Assembly (NCBI GenBank): GCA_022495995.1
Contig: JAFEMH010002444.1
Coordinates: 255,001-319,000, forward strand
DNA from: Adenophora triphylla var. japonica
Taxonomy: Eukaryota; Streptophyta; Magnoliopsida; Asterales; Campanulaceae
Direction of reading: 5' to 3'
DNA length: 64,000 nucleotides
Part shown: piece after piece, positions 44,182-55,571 of the stretch
How positions within the stretch are numbered: the stretch's first letter is position 1
Layout of the letters: each line of letters opens with the position of its first letter
Notes under the pieces: generated by a model
Databases searched by the model: none
What the model was told of the DNA's origin: nothing
The model's input: only the letters and a program-made list of their open reading frames with translations
Position numbers and translations under genes: made by a program

Positions 44182-46234
44182 TGTAAGTACCCAAATCTGG
44201 CTCATGCCTTCCGGTTAATTTTCCCGGCAATTCCGGTAATTTTTTTTTTCGGTAATTCCTCGGACTTTCCTACAGTTCCGGAATAATTTCAGAAATGTTC
44301 CAAGTCTTTTAAGGGCTAAAGGGAATGCTTGGTGATTAAGAAACACGTTTTTCTTAATCCCAAAACCCTTCTAGAATACTGCCACCTTGCATGTTTCTAG
44401 AAGGGACTGGAAGTGGCTACTTATGTCGTGCGACATAATAGGCCATGAAAACTTCTAGAAGCTTGCCACCTTGCATGTTTCTAGAAGAATCTGGAAGTGG
44501 CTACTTATGTCGTGCGACATAATAGGCCATGAAAACTTCTAGAAGGTTGCCACCTTGCATGTTTCTAGAAGGAAAGTTATGGCTTGTTATGTCGTGCGAC
44601 ATAACAAGCCCATGCAGTGCTCTATAAATAGAGGCCTTCACCTCTCATTTGGGACACCTTTTCCACCCCTCAGTCCCCCTCTATAGGGAATACGCCCAGA
44701 AACCTCCTCTCTCCTCACATACCTCCCAAACCACACCAATCCTCCCAAATCAATCTCACACACACTTCCCACACACACACTTCATATACACATCAAGAAC
44801 CAAGGAGTTCTCAAGGAACCAAGGCTCAATTTCAGCCCCGGAGGTTGCTGTTTTGAAGGCCCCTATGTCTAACTTGATATAGGGAGTCGTGGTCTTCAAG
44901 GGTAACGATTTTTTACCCTTTTCCACTCTCTATTTACTTTGAATGTGAAATCTCTATGCTAAATGCGTTGATAATGTTGTTTTCCGATTAAAGATGCATA
45001 CTTTATCCTCATATTGCTTAGATCCATATCCATTTGTATACTATTGCATGTAAAAGCCTCGGTTTGGCTTGGTTTTGCATGAACACTCAAGATGAGTGTG
45101 GATCCCTCATATCCACACCCTCTTGAAGCGTTCATTATTGATAAAACATGCTCTCTGAGATTTGTTTGTGAAGTAACTTAACCATTTTGGTACCTTGTTA
45201 CCTCTGCAAATCTCAGTTGTTTAGGCTTCTGCAAAATGACTTGTTATGTCACGCGACATAGGCAGCCTATGTCACGCGACATAAGTAGCCAGTTTGCAGA
45301 ATCCTCATCTTTTCAGCTGTAATCTGATGTTTGCCTTTTCTAATGCATCAATCTGCATTTAAACTAAAACATTTGCATACAGAGCAGCATCATTTGCATC
45401 AAAAGAACATCTTTGTACATTAAATGCTATTTTCCAACATAAAGATACATTCTTTACACAAAAATCATTTCTTTACACAAAAAGCATCCCTTGCAACCAA
45501 AAGACATTCTTTACACCAAAAATGTTATCTTTTCACTAAAAGTATCATTTTCTTTTATCATGCATTCCCCCATGTCCCCATTAGTAACCTTGGAACGGAC
45601 CGGTGTAAAGGTCTTATCTTTACATCATTCCTTCCATTAAAGGTTTCATGATTTCTTTAGAAAGGGACAACCTTGAACCCTATATCTCCGATTATCACTT
45701 AAGATGAGTATGAAGCATCTATACGAGCTCGACCGTCTTAAAGTGTAGGATTGATGGGCTAAGGACATTCCTTCCTAAAGAACCTCATCTTTGACTATAA
45801 AGGGAGTCATTCTCTCGATCATGCAAGTCCTGAGGTTAAAAATGCAATGATCACAAGCCTAAGATGAGGACGGGATCATAATCCCGAATACATAAAATCC
45901 AAGAAATCCCGAGCGACAACCGACAAATGGTTTGTACGTTCGGAAGACAACTTGGGACATACCCTCCTCCTTATTTTCAAACACATGCACACAAGAAAGC
46001 ACGCAAGCAAGCACGATTAATGGGATCTTGGGAGACTTGCTCCGGCAAGGCACCTTGGGTGAACGAAGATCCGTTCTTCCCAAGGGGTAACTTAACCTCC
46101 GAACCCATAAAACCTTTTTTTTCAAAGTTTTGAGGTAATCAAAATGGCGTGGCGACTCCGTTTTTCAAATTAAACCGGATGTCTTCAAACTAGCGTGAAT
46201 CCAACAAACACAAAATTTTGGGCGCACATTCACA
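44182..46234 (+). mobile_element. Tat-1 3' LTR
   Basis: 2053 bp, nearly identical to the 5' LTR. Differences I saw include a longer T run near 44,240, loss of a few bases near 44,575 and the two bases before the TATA box, and scattered single changes. Confidence 0.93.
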
Positions 46235-46239
46235 CAAAC

Positions 46240-47713
46240 GTCGGTTTTGAGTTTGAAAAGAACGTTTGAATGACAAACATCGATTTTGAGTTTAAAAAGA
46301 GCGTTTGAATGACAAACGTCATTTGAGTCGGAAATGAGCGTTTGAATGACAAACGTCGATTTTGAGGGGTTTTGAAAAGGAGTTCGAATGACGAACTTTC
46401 GGTTTTGAACTGGGCATTACGATGTTACCATTTTTTATGAAAATGGTAGTAAATGAGATGCAATCAACGAGTCATTTTGTGACTCGGACATTTGTAAGTA
46501 AATACTATCAACAAACCAAACAGTTTGGACTTGTAAATGACAGTATAAAAATACGGTATCAACGTATCGAACGATCCGAACGGTAAAAATGTGATCGACG
46601 AGCCAAACGACTCAGATTTGTAAAGGTGTGTAAAGTAAATAGCAATATCGACGGATCAAATGATCCGTACTTGTAAATGACAATCACAAACCAAACAGTT
46701 CGGACGGTAAAAATGCGAATCAACGGATCGAACGATCCGGACGGTAAATGACAGAAAAGTAAAAAAGGGGACTTGAACGCCGTTTTAACCCAAAATTACT
46801 TCTCTTACGGGAGAGAAGATGATTAGGGACTAAAATGTATCAAGTCCCGTAGACGGCGTTACGTCTACATTTTGAGAATTTCGACCGGATCGAAAATAGC
46901 GTATGACGCGTAAATCGAGACGAAATGGAGTTTAGAGAGAGGGAGTGTTACCAATTGATAGGTATTGACTCTTTGGCTCGGGAGGATGTATACGGGATAT
47001 GATTTGGTGTTTGGAAGGTGTTTTGAAAGTGTTTGGCTCGTGTTTGGTTGGAAAACATGGTTTTCAAGCAAATCGAGGCATTTCCGAGGCTCGGGGAGGT
47101 GTTTAGTTGGCTGGAACCGTGAGGTTTTGACAAGGGATAATATTTTTTTCACTCTTTTTACTAAAGGGGAGGGGTTATATTTATAGGGGGTGAAAAGGGA
47201 AAACAGGCCGTCCCGCCTAAACTTCAGTTTGAGGGACTTTTGAGGTATTTTGGAAATTGCAGGGGTTGGATGAGGATTCTGGTTTTTCAAGAAGAACAGG
47301 CCGGACGGCCTATCATTCAATTTCAGGGGTATTTTGGACTTTTCACCCTCGAATTTGATTAATGGAGATGGGGGAGGCTGTGCATGTGTGCCACATGTCT
47401 AGCTTAGTCGCTAAGACTTGGCTTTTGCTCCGTTAATCCCGATTTTGACTGTTTTCTAAATAACTGTCTGAGAAAATATCCGGAATAACCCTGGAAAGTC
47501 TCGAAAATTGCGCATTTCGAGGAAAGTGGTACTTTTACGTATGATAATGTGTGTTGAGTACACTTTGATATTTGGATGCATGGGACAGTCCTGGGAAGCC
47601 TCGTTGACTCGGAAAAGGGGAGTTAACGGATTTCGGTTAACTTGAAAAGGGTCAGTTAACGGATTCTGGTTAACTTTTAACGGATTGTGACCATCCGGAT
47701 TTGGGTACTTACA
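46240..47713 (-). mobile_element. Tat-2 3' LTR, proximal part
   Basis: On the minus strand the LTR starts TGTAAGTACCCAAATCCGG at 47,713, the same first bases as the Tat-1 LTR, so the two elements are related. A TATA box (CCTATAAATATAACC on the minus strand) lies near 47,173-47,190. Near 46,240-46,400 are repeats of GTTTGAATGACAAACGTC. Short open frames here are not supported as genes. Confidence 0.82.
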
Positions 47714-49491
47714 GTAGCCCCTCAGCGACGTCACTTTCGAAGGAAGTGGGGTCGTTGAAAAAGATAAGGATCCAAATCGGGGGATGCCTTATTGGAGAGA
47801 CCTGAGCGGCCAAATGGCTGGACCCTTAGCGAAAGGATTCCTACGTATCCCGAGCGGGAATCAAGCCGATCGTAGTTCATGGGTGTGAAGGTGTTTTGTA
47901 GGGGCCTCAACCTGTGGGGGAATGATTAGGAGGAGTTCGTCCTGGTTGAGACTGATTTGAAGGTGTTTAAACCTGAGTGAGACTATTCGAAGGTGTCTAT
48001 ACCTGAGGGAGACTATTCGATGGCGTTCTAACCCGAGTGAAACTATTTGGAGGCGTCTGAACCTACGGGAGGCTGTTCGAAGGCGTTCTAACCTGAGAGA
48101 GACTGTTCAGAGGCGTCTGAACCTATGGGAAACTGTTTCGAGGCATCCTAACATGAGAGAGACTGTTCGGAGGCGTCTGAACCTACAGGAAACTGTTCGG
48201 AGGCGTTCTAACCTGAGAGAGACTGTTCGGAGGCGTCTGAACCTATGGGAAATTGTTCAGAGGCGTTCTAACCTGAGAGAGACTGTTCAGAGGTGTCTGA
48301 ACCTATGGGAAACTATTCGGAGGTGTTCTAACCTGAGAGAGACTGTTCGGAGGCGTCTGAACCTACAAGAAACTGTTCGGAGGCGTTCTAACCTGAGAGA
48401 GACTGTTCGGAGGCGTCTGAACCTACAGGAAACTGTTTGGAGGCGTTCTAACCTGAGAGAGACTGTTCGGAGGCATCTGAACCTACGGGAAACTGTTCGG
48501 AGGCGTTCTAACCTAAGAGAGACTGTTCGGGGGTGTCTGAACCTGCGAGAAATTGTTCAGAGGCATTCTAACCTGAGAGAGACTGTTCAGAGGCGTTTGA
48601 ACCTACGGGAAAATGTTCAAAGGCATTCTAACCTGAGATGAAGGCATTCGTGCCTTGGGACTGATTTCTGTAAGGCGTTCGTGCCTTGGGTGCTGGACTT
48701 ATGATGACAGCTAGGATTTTTCAGCTGGGGATATGGTGGAGATGATGGGAATGGTTGTGTTAAACTGGCATTTTTAACAAACGGAAGGATTGACGTTCCA
48801 ACGTCGGGGTTAGGAACGGAATGTGATCTCGGGAGAGAATGACACATTGCTGGGGAAAAGCGTCCAGAGTTCTAACAAAGTTAGTTAGGAACTAAGGAGA
48901 TTGATTGACGTTCCTTTAGAAGGAGTGTCTTAGGATCCTGCTGGGGAGGAATGTTCGGGCATACGACGGTGGCCGAAGAGGGATTGTTGTGTGGGCTAAC
49001 ATTGATTGCCGTTGAAAGGGGATGGTCAGGCTTATGATTGATGGACGGACTTTAACCTTGGGAGAGGGGCGTTATAAATGTTTGACTGGATTTTAACCTC
49101 AGGAGAGGGGCGTTAGAAATGTCTAACTGGAATTTAACCTCGGGAGAGGGGTGTTAAAAATGTCTAACTGGGATTTAACCTTGGGAGAGGGGCATTAGAA
49201 TTGTCTAATTGGGAAATTTTTAACTTTTGAGGAAAAGTGTCAAATTTGGAAAGATGAGGGGCTGAATTGGCATTTGGGCCAAAATGGCCCATCACGTAAA
49301 AGAGGTCGGACGGTCTCTTACTCAGTTTGGCCAAATTAAAAGAAATCGTCAGCTATTATAGAGAAAGAGAGAAAATTGTGAGTTTCTGCCGAGAGAAAGA
49401 GAGAAAATAGAGAAAAATTCGTCATTTTTCTTCGATCTTTGGTTGAAATCTTGAAAGATTATTGCTATGGAAGAGGAAGAGGCTTAAGAGG
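47714..49491. other. Tat-2 3' non-coding region
   Basis: From left to right it holds the polypurine tract (reverse strand), the conserved GATACGTAGG-type motif at 47,839-47,878, a 30-bp minisatellite, and four diverged copies of a TTTAACCTCGGGAGAGGGGC block (49,050-49,200). No sense-strand coding domain. Confidence 0.65.
47940..48645. repeat. minisatellite, 30-bp unit, about 23 copies
   Basis: Two alternating 30-bp variants (GAGACTGTTCGGAGGCGTCT and GAAACTGTTCGGAGGCGTTC starts) form a 60-bp higher-order unit. The period keeps a plus-strand frame open for 162 codons (repeat ETVRRRLNLQ), which I regard as a by-product. Confidence 0.93.
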
Positions 49492-49844
49492 ATGGTGCAA
49501 ACGACCACTCTTCCTATGGATCCGACCGAGTTTTACAAAACTCGGGATAGCCATAAATCTAAGGAGGGGATAGCGAGGAAGGTAAACATCCTCTAAATTC
49601 CTTTTAATTTTAAAATTTGCATTCTTGAAATTTTTGGAATTTTGATTTGAATTGAGTTAGGGTTCTTGGTGCCCGTTTTGGGGCTTTTGACCTTGCGATG
49701 CCCTTTTATCGAAATTGACTTTAGCTTAGTGCAATTGACGTTATGGGTAGACAATGTAGAAATTTTTCTAGAAAAATTCCATGTCTAGGGGTGTTTTCCA
49801 AAATTAAAGTGAGTTTAATTTGGGATGGAGTAATTTTGAAAGTG

Positions 49845-50355
49845 TTTGAAAGTTTCGGGTTTTGACGGGTTTTTCAACATGATTTTGAAAGTTTCGGGTT
49901 TAACGGGTTTTTCGAAATATTTTGAAAGTTCCTGGTTTGACGGGTTTTTCGAAATGTTTTGAAAGTTCCGGGTTTGACGGGTTTTTCGACTTGTTTTGAA
50001 AGTTGCGGGTTTGACAGGTTTTTCGAAATATTTTGAAAGTTCCGGGTTTGACGGGTTTTTCGACTTGTTTTGAAAATTCCGGGTTTGACGGGATTTTCGA
50101 AATGTTTTGAAAGTTCCGGGTTTGATGGGATTTTCGAAATGACTTGAATGTTTTGGGATTTCAAACCATTAATACTCCGACTGGGACGAAAATATTTTAG
50201 GGAAATGAACCGTTAATGAACGGGATTTTGAAACATGAACCGTTAATACTCCGACTGGGACAGAAATATTTTAGGGAAATGAACCGTTTAATGAATGGGA
50301 TTTTGAAACTTGAACCGTTAATACTCCGACTGGGACGGAAATATTTTAGGGAAAT
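49845..50355. repeat. two tandem arrays in intron 1 of the antisense gene
   Basis: 49,845-50,155: about eight units of TTTTGAAAGTTCCGGGTTTG, then ACGGGTTTTTCG (near 38 bp). 50,165-50,355: three units of TTAATACTCCGACTGGGACG, then AAATATTTTAGGGAAATGAACC (near 75 bp). Confidence 0.85.
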
Positions 50356-50955
50356 GATTGAACTATATCTTTGTGTCGATATGTTTTTGTGATTTTGACA
50401 TGTGCATGTGCATTTTTGTGTACGTTATCCTGTAGTAACATACCTTTGCTGTGTTTACCTGTAGGGGCGAGGGTCGGTTGATGTGTCTACTACTAAGAGT
50501 AGGGGAGATGTTGAGGCTGTCCGCGAGCTATGGTAAATGTTCCGAGAGGTGGCTCGTGATGGGGAGAGGAGTCTACGGCAGTGTGTGATAGACTCTGGCC
50601 TGGGAGGCTTCATCAGTGTAGTGGCTGTGGTGGCTTCGACACAGAGGGTTAAGGTGCTCCATGTCACTTTGAGTGAGTATTGGTGGGACACGACCCACAC
50701 GTTTCACTTTAGGTGGGTGGAGGCATCGGTGACTCCCACGAATTTTGCTGCGATTACCAGGTTGTCATTCCGAGGCAATCCCATAGAGTGGTTTGATGAT
50801 TTTACCATGGAGCAGCTATCGGGACTGCTTGGTTTTGACATCACAGATGCCAGGGGCCTTGGTATTTGGTACGGACCGATGGAGGCGCATTTGAGGAGAG
50901 GGATAGATGAGTATCTGGCTGGCTCCGAGAGGATGCCAACTGATTGTTTGGCTAG

Positions 50956-52320
50956 GGAGAATATTGAAAAACCTTTGAATGAACCAAGAACGGTTCTTGA
51001 GGATTGCTTGATCCTTAAAACCTAGGGAGAATATTGAAAAACCTTTTGTTGTGATTTTTCCTTAGAAAATTCGGCTAGCCAATTAGGGTTCACAGAACTC
51101 ATATTTATACTACATTAGTATAAGTATTTGTTTCCTAATCGAATTAGGAAAATCTGTAAACCGCCTCAGGCACGAAGTGTCGCACGACCAGACGAGTCCT
51201 CTGGACAACATCTGTTGCACGACCAGACGAGTCCTCTGGATAAGATCTGTCGCGCGATGACTTATGCCTGATGAGGAATTCTCAATTATTTCTTCCTTTG
51301 GTTTAACTAATTCATTCCAATTGTGTGTGACCCAATAGGATTATATTATATTGGAAATGAGCCCGATCATATCGACCCTCATAAAACATAAGCAGACTCT
51401 AGCAAGCCATTATGCCTACCCAATTAATATAACGTAAGAGTTCACGTTTCCAATGGTACACTTCCAATTCTCCCTTTGTCTCACGATGTTATATTGAACA
51501 CAAGTCATGGTCCACGTCAACTTGTATTTGTTCAATGCTTTCTCGATCTTGAGTATAATGATAATCCAATCGTATTGGGGTATGGCCATACACTTTCATC
51601 ATTATCACTTATCGAGGGGCCCAAGCAAAACATCTCTCTTTCGAGGGACAAATTCCATCTTGACTTATCATCCTTCCCATTATGAATCCGATCATGCCAA
51701 AGATAGCCTTTATAAATATCGTGTTAAGATATCGTTTGACTAAAATCAAACATAACTTTCATCATATGTAAGGTCATGATAATCTCAGGTCTAGGGACTA
51801 AATAACTCTGTTCTAAAAGACCCCGCCTAAGGGCGCCTAGGCCCCGCCTAGGCGCTAGGCCCCTCTCCAACGCCTAGTTCTAAGCCCCGCCTAGGTCCTG
51901 ACTAATCCCGACTAATCCTGATTAGTCCCCGACTAGTCCCCGCCTAGGCGCTAGGCCCGACTCCGCCGCCTAGCATCCGCCTAGCGCTTTTTAGAACCTT
52001 GCTAAATAAAGTGACCATATGAGATTTAATTATGACATTTGACCATGACATAAATCTCATACGGGTCAAGTCCAGTCACTTGTTCACTAACAAGTACCCA
52101 TAAATTTAATGTGCATCTCTATGCATATAATCATCATATGATTATCCATTAACATTTATACTAATTATTCACCTAATAATTAGGGATGGAGATTATTACA
52201 ATAAATATGCAAAATATATATAATAATCAAATAATAAACTTTCTCTATAATCAAGGATAAAGATGATACATAATGGTTTAAGTTAAACATAACTAAAGCC
52301 TAGGGCATTACACCAATAGT
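50956..52320 (-). mobile_element. Copia-like LTR insertion in the antisense gene
   Basis: 1365 bp bounded by direct repeats GCTAG (50,951-50,955 and 52,321-52,325). Read on the minus strand it begins near TGGTGTAATGCCCTAGGC, a typical start of Copia LTRs, so I take it as a solo LTR or short derivative in reverse. It contains a 42-bp duplication (CACGACCAGACGAGTCCTCT at about 51,182 and 51,224) and the hAT MITE copy 2. No internal coding sequence. Confidence 0.55.
51806..52001. mobile_element. hAT-like MITE, copy 2
   Basis: 196 bp, same ends and CGCCTAGGCGC-rich interior as copy 1 at 25,442, flanked by a perfect 8-bp duplication CTAAATAA (51,798-51,805 and 52,002-52,009). Confidence 0.92.
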
Positions 52321-54099
52321 GCTAGATGTGAGTATCCTTCTTTTTCTCTTCCTTGTCTCGCTTGTATATGTTTGTATCTGCTTTGTAGCTGACATAACTT
52401 TCATGGCGCCTTACAGGTGTGGTGCTTTGAGGTGTTTCACCCGCATCGGTGGACCATCAGGGAGGAGTATGCTCCTTTGTTTCCTGCCATGCTGACTTGG
52501 CAGAAGGCGGCTAGGAAGCCGGTAAAGTCAAGGGAGAGTACCCGTGTGACTTATGAGGTGGTGTCTTTGGCTCTGGATCGAGACTTTTTGCCGCGGATCA
52601 ACTTGACTTGGTGGAGCCGGTTTGATCAGGCTTTCGTGAATGCTGCTAGGGAGGTGACAAGTCAGCGAAAGCTGCTAGTGGGGCTTCACTGTGACATCCT
52701 GTATCTTAGCGAGAGGGTGTCTTGCCTGTATGCTCCGGGATCTGGTCCCTTGGTTCCGAGGGATCCGCCTCTTCACATGCTATTTCCTATGTCCATAGCT
52801 GGGGAGGAGTTTCAGCGGTACAGGTAGGGAGTGCCTCATGTTTAGAACATCATTGAGGACGTGACTATGACATCTTTCGGAGGGTGAGGCTGAGGATCCC
52901 ACAGCTGATGGACAAAGGGGGTAAGGACCCTGCACGTCCCAGAGATTATCCGCTCCCCCGCACTCGCTTGGCATTCGAGGGCATTGGTGGTTCTTGCCGG
53001 CGGTTGACGATTCCCATTCCTGAGCAGGCAAGGCCTCAATACAGAGTTGAACCCAGTGCTTCAATGAGTATCTTGTTGCTTTTCTGTACTTGTAGTAGCA
53101 TTCTACAAATGTTGCATATGTGCTATACTTTTTTTTATCTTTTTATGGCTTTCCTGGTTTGCAGGTCTCTGGCCGTACCTACGATCAGGCTGTCAGACGT
53201 CTGGATGGGATGACTGGTTTTGCCAGGAGGCTTGTTAACTTCCTGCGATGCAGTTCTCGGAGGAGTGCGGCTGTTCATGAGCCGATGCCTTCCCGGCCGT
53301 CTGTTGTAAGAGACTCATCTACTTCCACGGCTGGTGGTATAGATGCTGGGCGGGGCTTTAGCCAATTCTCTGGTGAGACTGCTGGATTTGGGGCTCGCCA
53401 TTCTTCGTACTCGGGATTCGAGCATAGGGAGTCTTCAGGAGCACAGGCGCGGGGCCGTCACTTCTCGTACTCTGGCTTTGATGAGTTCGTGGATTATCTG
53501 TCCACCACGAATCCTTTTGCTGCAGGGCAGTATGCTGAATGCTCAGATGACGAGCCGGACTCTGAGTAGTCCTGCTGATATCTTTTAGGCAATTGTGTGC
53601 ACTGCCTGTAACATATATTGTTTTGTACTTGAAAGGCCCTTGGGGCAAACTTTTGTACACTTGGGTATTTATTATGATTAATTTTTACTTATTCTGGGCA
53701 GATAAGCAAGTAGGTTAATCAAAAATAAATAATAACACGAAATGCATTGAATAATAAAATTTGAGCAGGCAAAATTTATAGCTATATGCACTGTTATTTA
53801 TTAATTGCGCTGTTGCACGAGCCCGGGGCGGATGTGGTATTTGCAATAAGTGAATTGATCACGGGTTGGCAATTTTGGTCAAGGCATGAATAGAGTTTTC
53901 ATTGGAAATGTCGAGGACATTGGTGCAGCAAGGCTGCAGGTTTGACTGAGTCAACCTGAAAAATAGGTCGGCCGGCCCGTATTTCAACTTTGACTTGTTT
54001 AAATTACAGTCCAGTTTCTGCAGATTTAGAAGTATCACACTTGTTTTTGAAGCTGAATTTTGTTTCTCTCTCAAATACTTGAAGTTTCCTTTGCTTTCC

Positions 54100-55571
54100 A
54101 TGGCCACGTTTCCAAGATTGTCGTCTCAGATGCAAGAGCGATTTTTGGAGAGGTTCAAGACGTGGGTACGGCACTACACGAGGCAAAACAAGGAGTTTTT
54201 CGAGGGTTGTTATAGGATAAAGGCAGTTTGGGCTTTAAAGGAGCTTGCGCCGGATTGGGACCTTCTGAGAGCTGCGGCTCATTTCTGGGACGAAAGGAGG
54301 CACGTGTACAACTTCTCATATAACGAGATCACGCCCACACTTGAGGATTTTTGGGCTATCCTTGGAGGACCTGAGGTGGAGCAGATTGTTCTTCCTTTGA
54401 TGGGCAGCATGACCACCGTTGAGAAGTTGATGTCCCTGCTTGGCATTTCTGCCGAAGAATCATACGGGATGCTGATACCGAATACTGATCATGTTGATAT
54501 TTCAGGGCTGCCCGATAGGTTTTCCAGTGTTGACGGGAGCGTTGCTGCGTGGGACACTTTTGCTCTGTACGTGATTGCTACTCTGTTCACATTCACGTCC
54601 TTGGGGGTGTGCCACCACAGTGTTCTAGACCTGGTGAGGCAGTGCCAGAGCGGAGGAGATATCATGCCTTTGATCTTGGGCGAGACATTCCTAAGCATAG
54701 GTCGGATGGCGACCGATAGCCGATACATATGGGGAGGAAGTCCCTCTATGCTTACTTTGTGGTTGAGGGAGCGGTTGCAAGTGATGCCCGAGGTACCAGC
54801 GACATGTGATCCTTGGTCTTTCTCTCGACGACCCTTGGTGATAGGAGGCAGTCAGGCTGACTTGGAGCTTTGGATGGCCAAACTCCGCCCACATATTCTG
54901 CGATGGTGGGTTCCTCACCGGAAGTTTCAGACTTGTCGAACCGTTTAGGAGGGTCTCTTCATTGTCAGAGTCCGGGGCTGTCCCAGTCTTCTTTTTATAT
55001 TCCATCTTTGGTGCTGCGGCAGTTCGGGCTGGAGCAGGTTCCGTTGACGGGCTTGAGTGATGCTGCTACCTTTGGGGTGGGATCGCTTTTCATGGATGAT
55101 CCTTCAACATTATTGCTTTTCATGCAGTTATGGCAATATGTGTCTTTACTTGCCAGGGTTCTTTTTCACCGGAGAGGGGGCACTGTTCTGTCCACTCGAT
55201 ATTTGAACTGGTATGAGGAGTGTATAGGGGAGACACAAATGGCTCTTCTGTGGAGACGAAGTGAGCTATTGGGCCTTGACCGCCGTGACAGCTCGACTTT
55301 GAGGAGGGCCGAAGCGATGGCTAACCCTCAGGATAGTACTGGGGATGATATGGCTGACTATGAGGCCAATGCTAGTCAGATGGCCAATCAGAGCACGAAT
55401 ATGGCAACTCGAAGAGAGGCGGCTCGTGATAGAGCTAGGGAAAGGGCTGCGTTGGCAGCCACAGGTTTGATAGAGGCGTTGGAAAGGGTCCCAGAGCCAG
55501 GTAGAAGGACTACGGGGATATTTCCTGTGAATGCAAAGAATACCCACCGTGGGAAAGGGGAGGGGAGGTAA
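54100..55571 (+). pseudogene. antisense DUF7745-like gene of Tat-2, one frameshift
   Basis: The frame opens at 53,995; I prefer the ATG at 54,100, where family similarity starts (MATFPRLSSQMQERFLERFK). It continues LLRAAAHFWDERRHVYNFSY, then EITPTLEDFWAILGGP, then LGVCHHSVLDLVRQCQSGGD, then LILGETFLSIGRMA. The frame ends at 54,948, but similarity continues in another frame from about 54,920 (SFYIPSLVLRQFGLEQVPLT, then LDRRDSSTLRRAEAM) to 55,571, with an Arg/Ala-rich coiled tail. The domain resembles DUF7745, found in plant proteins next to Ty3/gypsy elements; no biochemical role is known to me. It lies about 530 bp after the PMD-like gene in the same orientation, with no counterpart in Tat-1. 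Confidence 0.6.

Larger units (their letters stand above)
31220..46234 (+). mobile_element. Tat-1: complete non-autonomous Ty3/gypsy Tat element
   Basis: Two near-identical LTRs (31,220-33,274 and 44,182-46,234) both start TGTAAGTACCC and end ACATTCACA. The whole is flanked by a perfect 5-bp target duplication CAAAC (31,215-31,219 and 46,235-46,239). Inside are a primer binding site, a gag-like region, an antisense gene, two minisatellites and a polypurine tract. No protease, RT, RNase H or integrase sequence was found, so mobilisation must have depended on another Tat element. Only a few differences were seen between the LTRs, implying recent insertion. Confidence 0.93.
49492..53569 (+). pseudogene. 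antisense PMD-like gene of Tat-2, interrupted
   Basis: Runs opposite to Tat-2 pol. Exon 1 49,492-49,581 (MVQTTTLPMDP) ends AAG|GTAAAC; exon 2 starts after CTGTAG at 50,465. Exon 2 has an in-frame TAA just before 50,537, then the domain core EYWWDTTHTFHFRWVEASVTP, then FSFRG-like TRLSFRGNPIEWFDDF. It is cut at 50,955 by a Copia-like LTR. Exon 3 from 52,417 reads VWCFEVFHPHRWTIREEYAP, then RKLLVGLHCDILYLSERVS, with two stops and a frameshift near 52,825-52,865. Exon 4 53,165-53,569 starts VSGRTYDQAVRRLDGMTGF and ends in an acidic DDEPDSE tail. The exon order matches the Tat-1 antisense gene. I assign the plant mobile domain by resemblance only. Confidence 0.65.

Noticed and set aside
48153..48641. 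162-residue ETVRRR repeat protein
   Set aside because: The 30-bp minisatellite period keeps the frame open; there is no start context and no family.
47940..48645. CRISPR-like regular array
   Set aside because: Units are contiguous 30-bp tandem repeats without spacers, in a plant retrotransposon.
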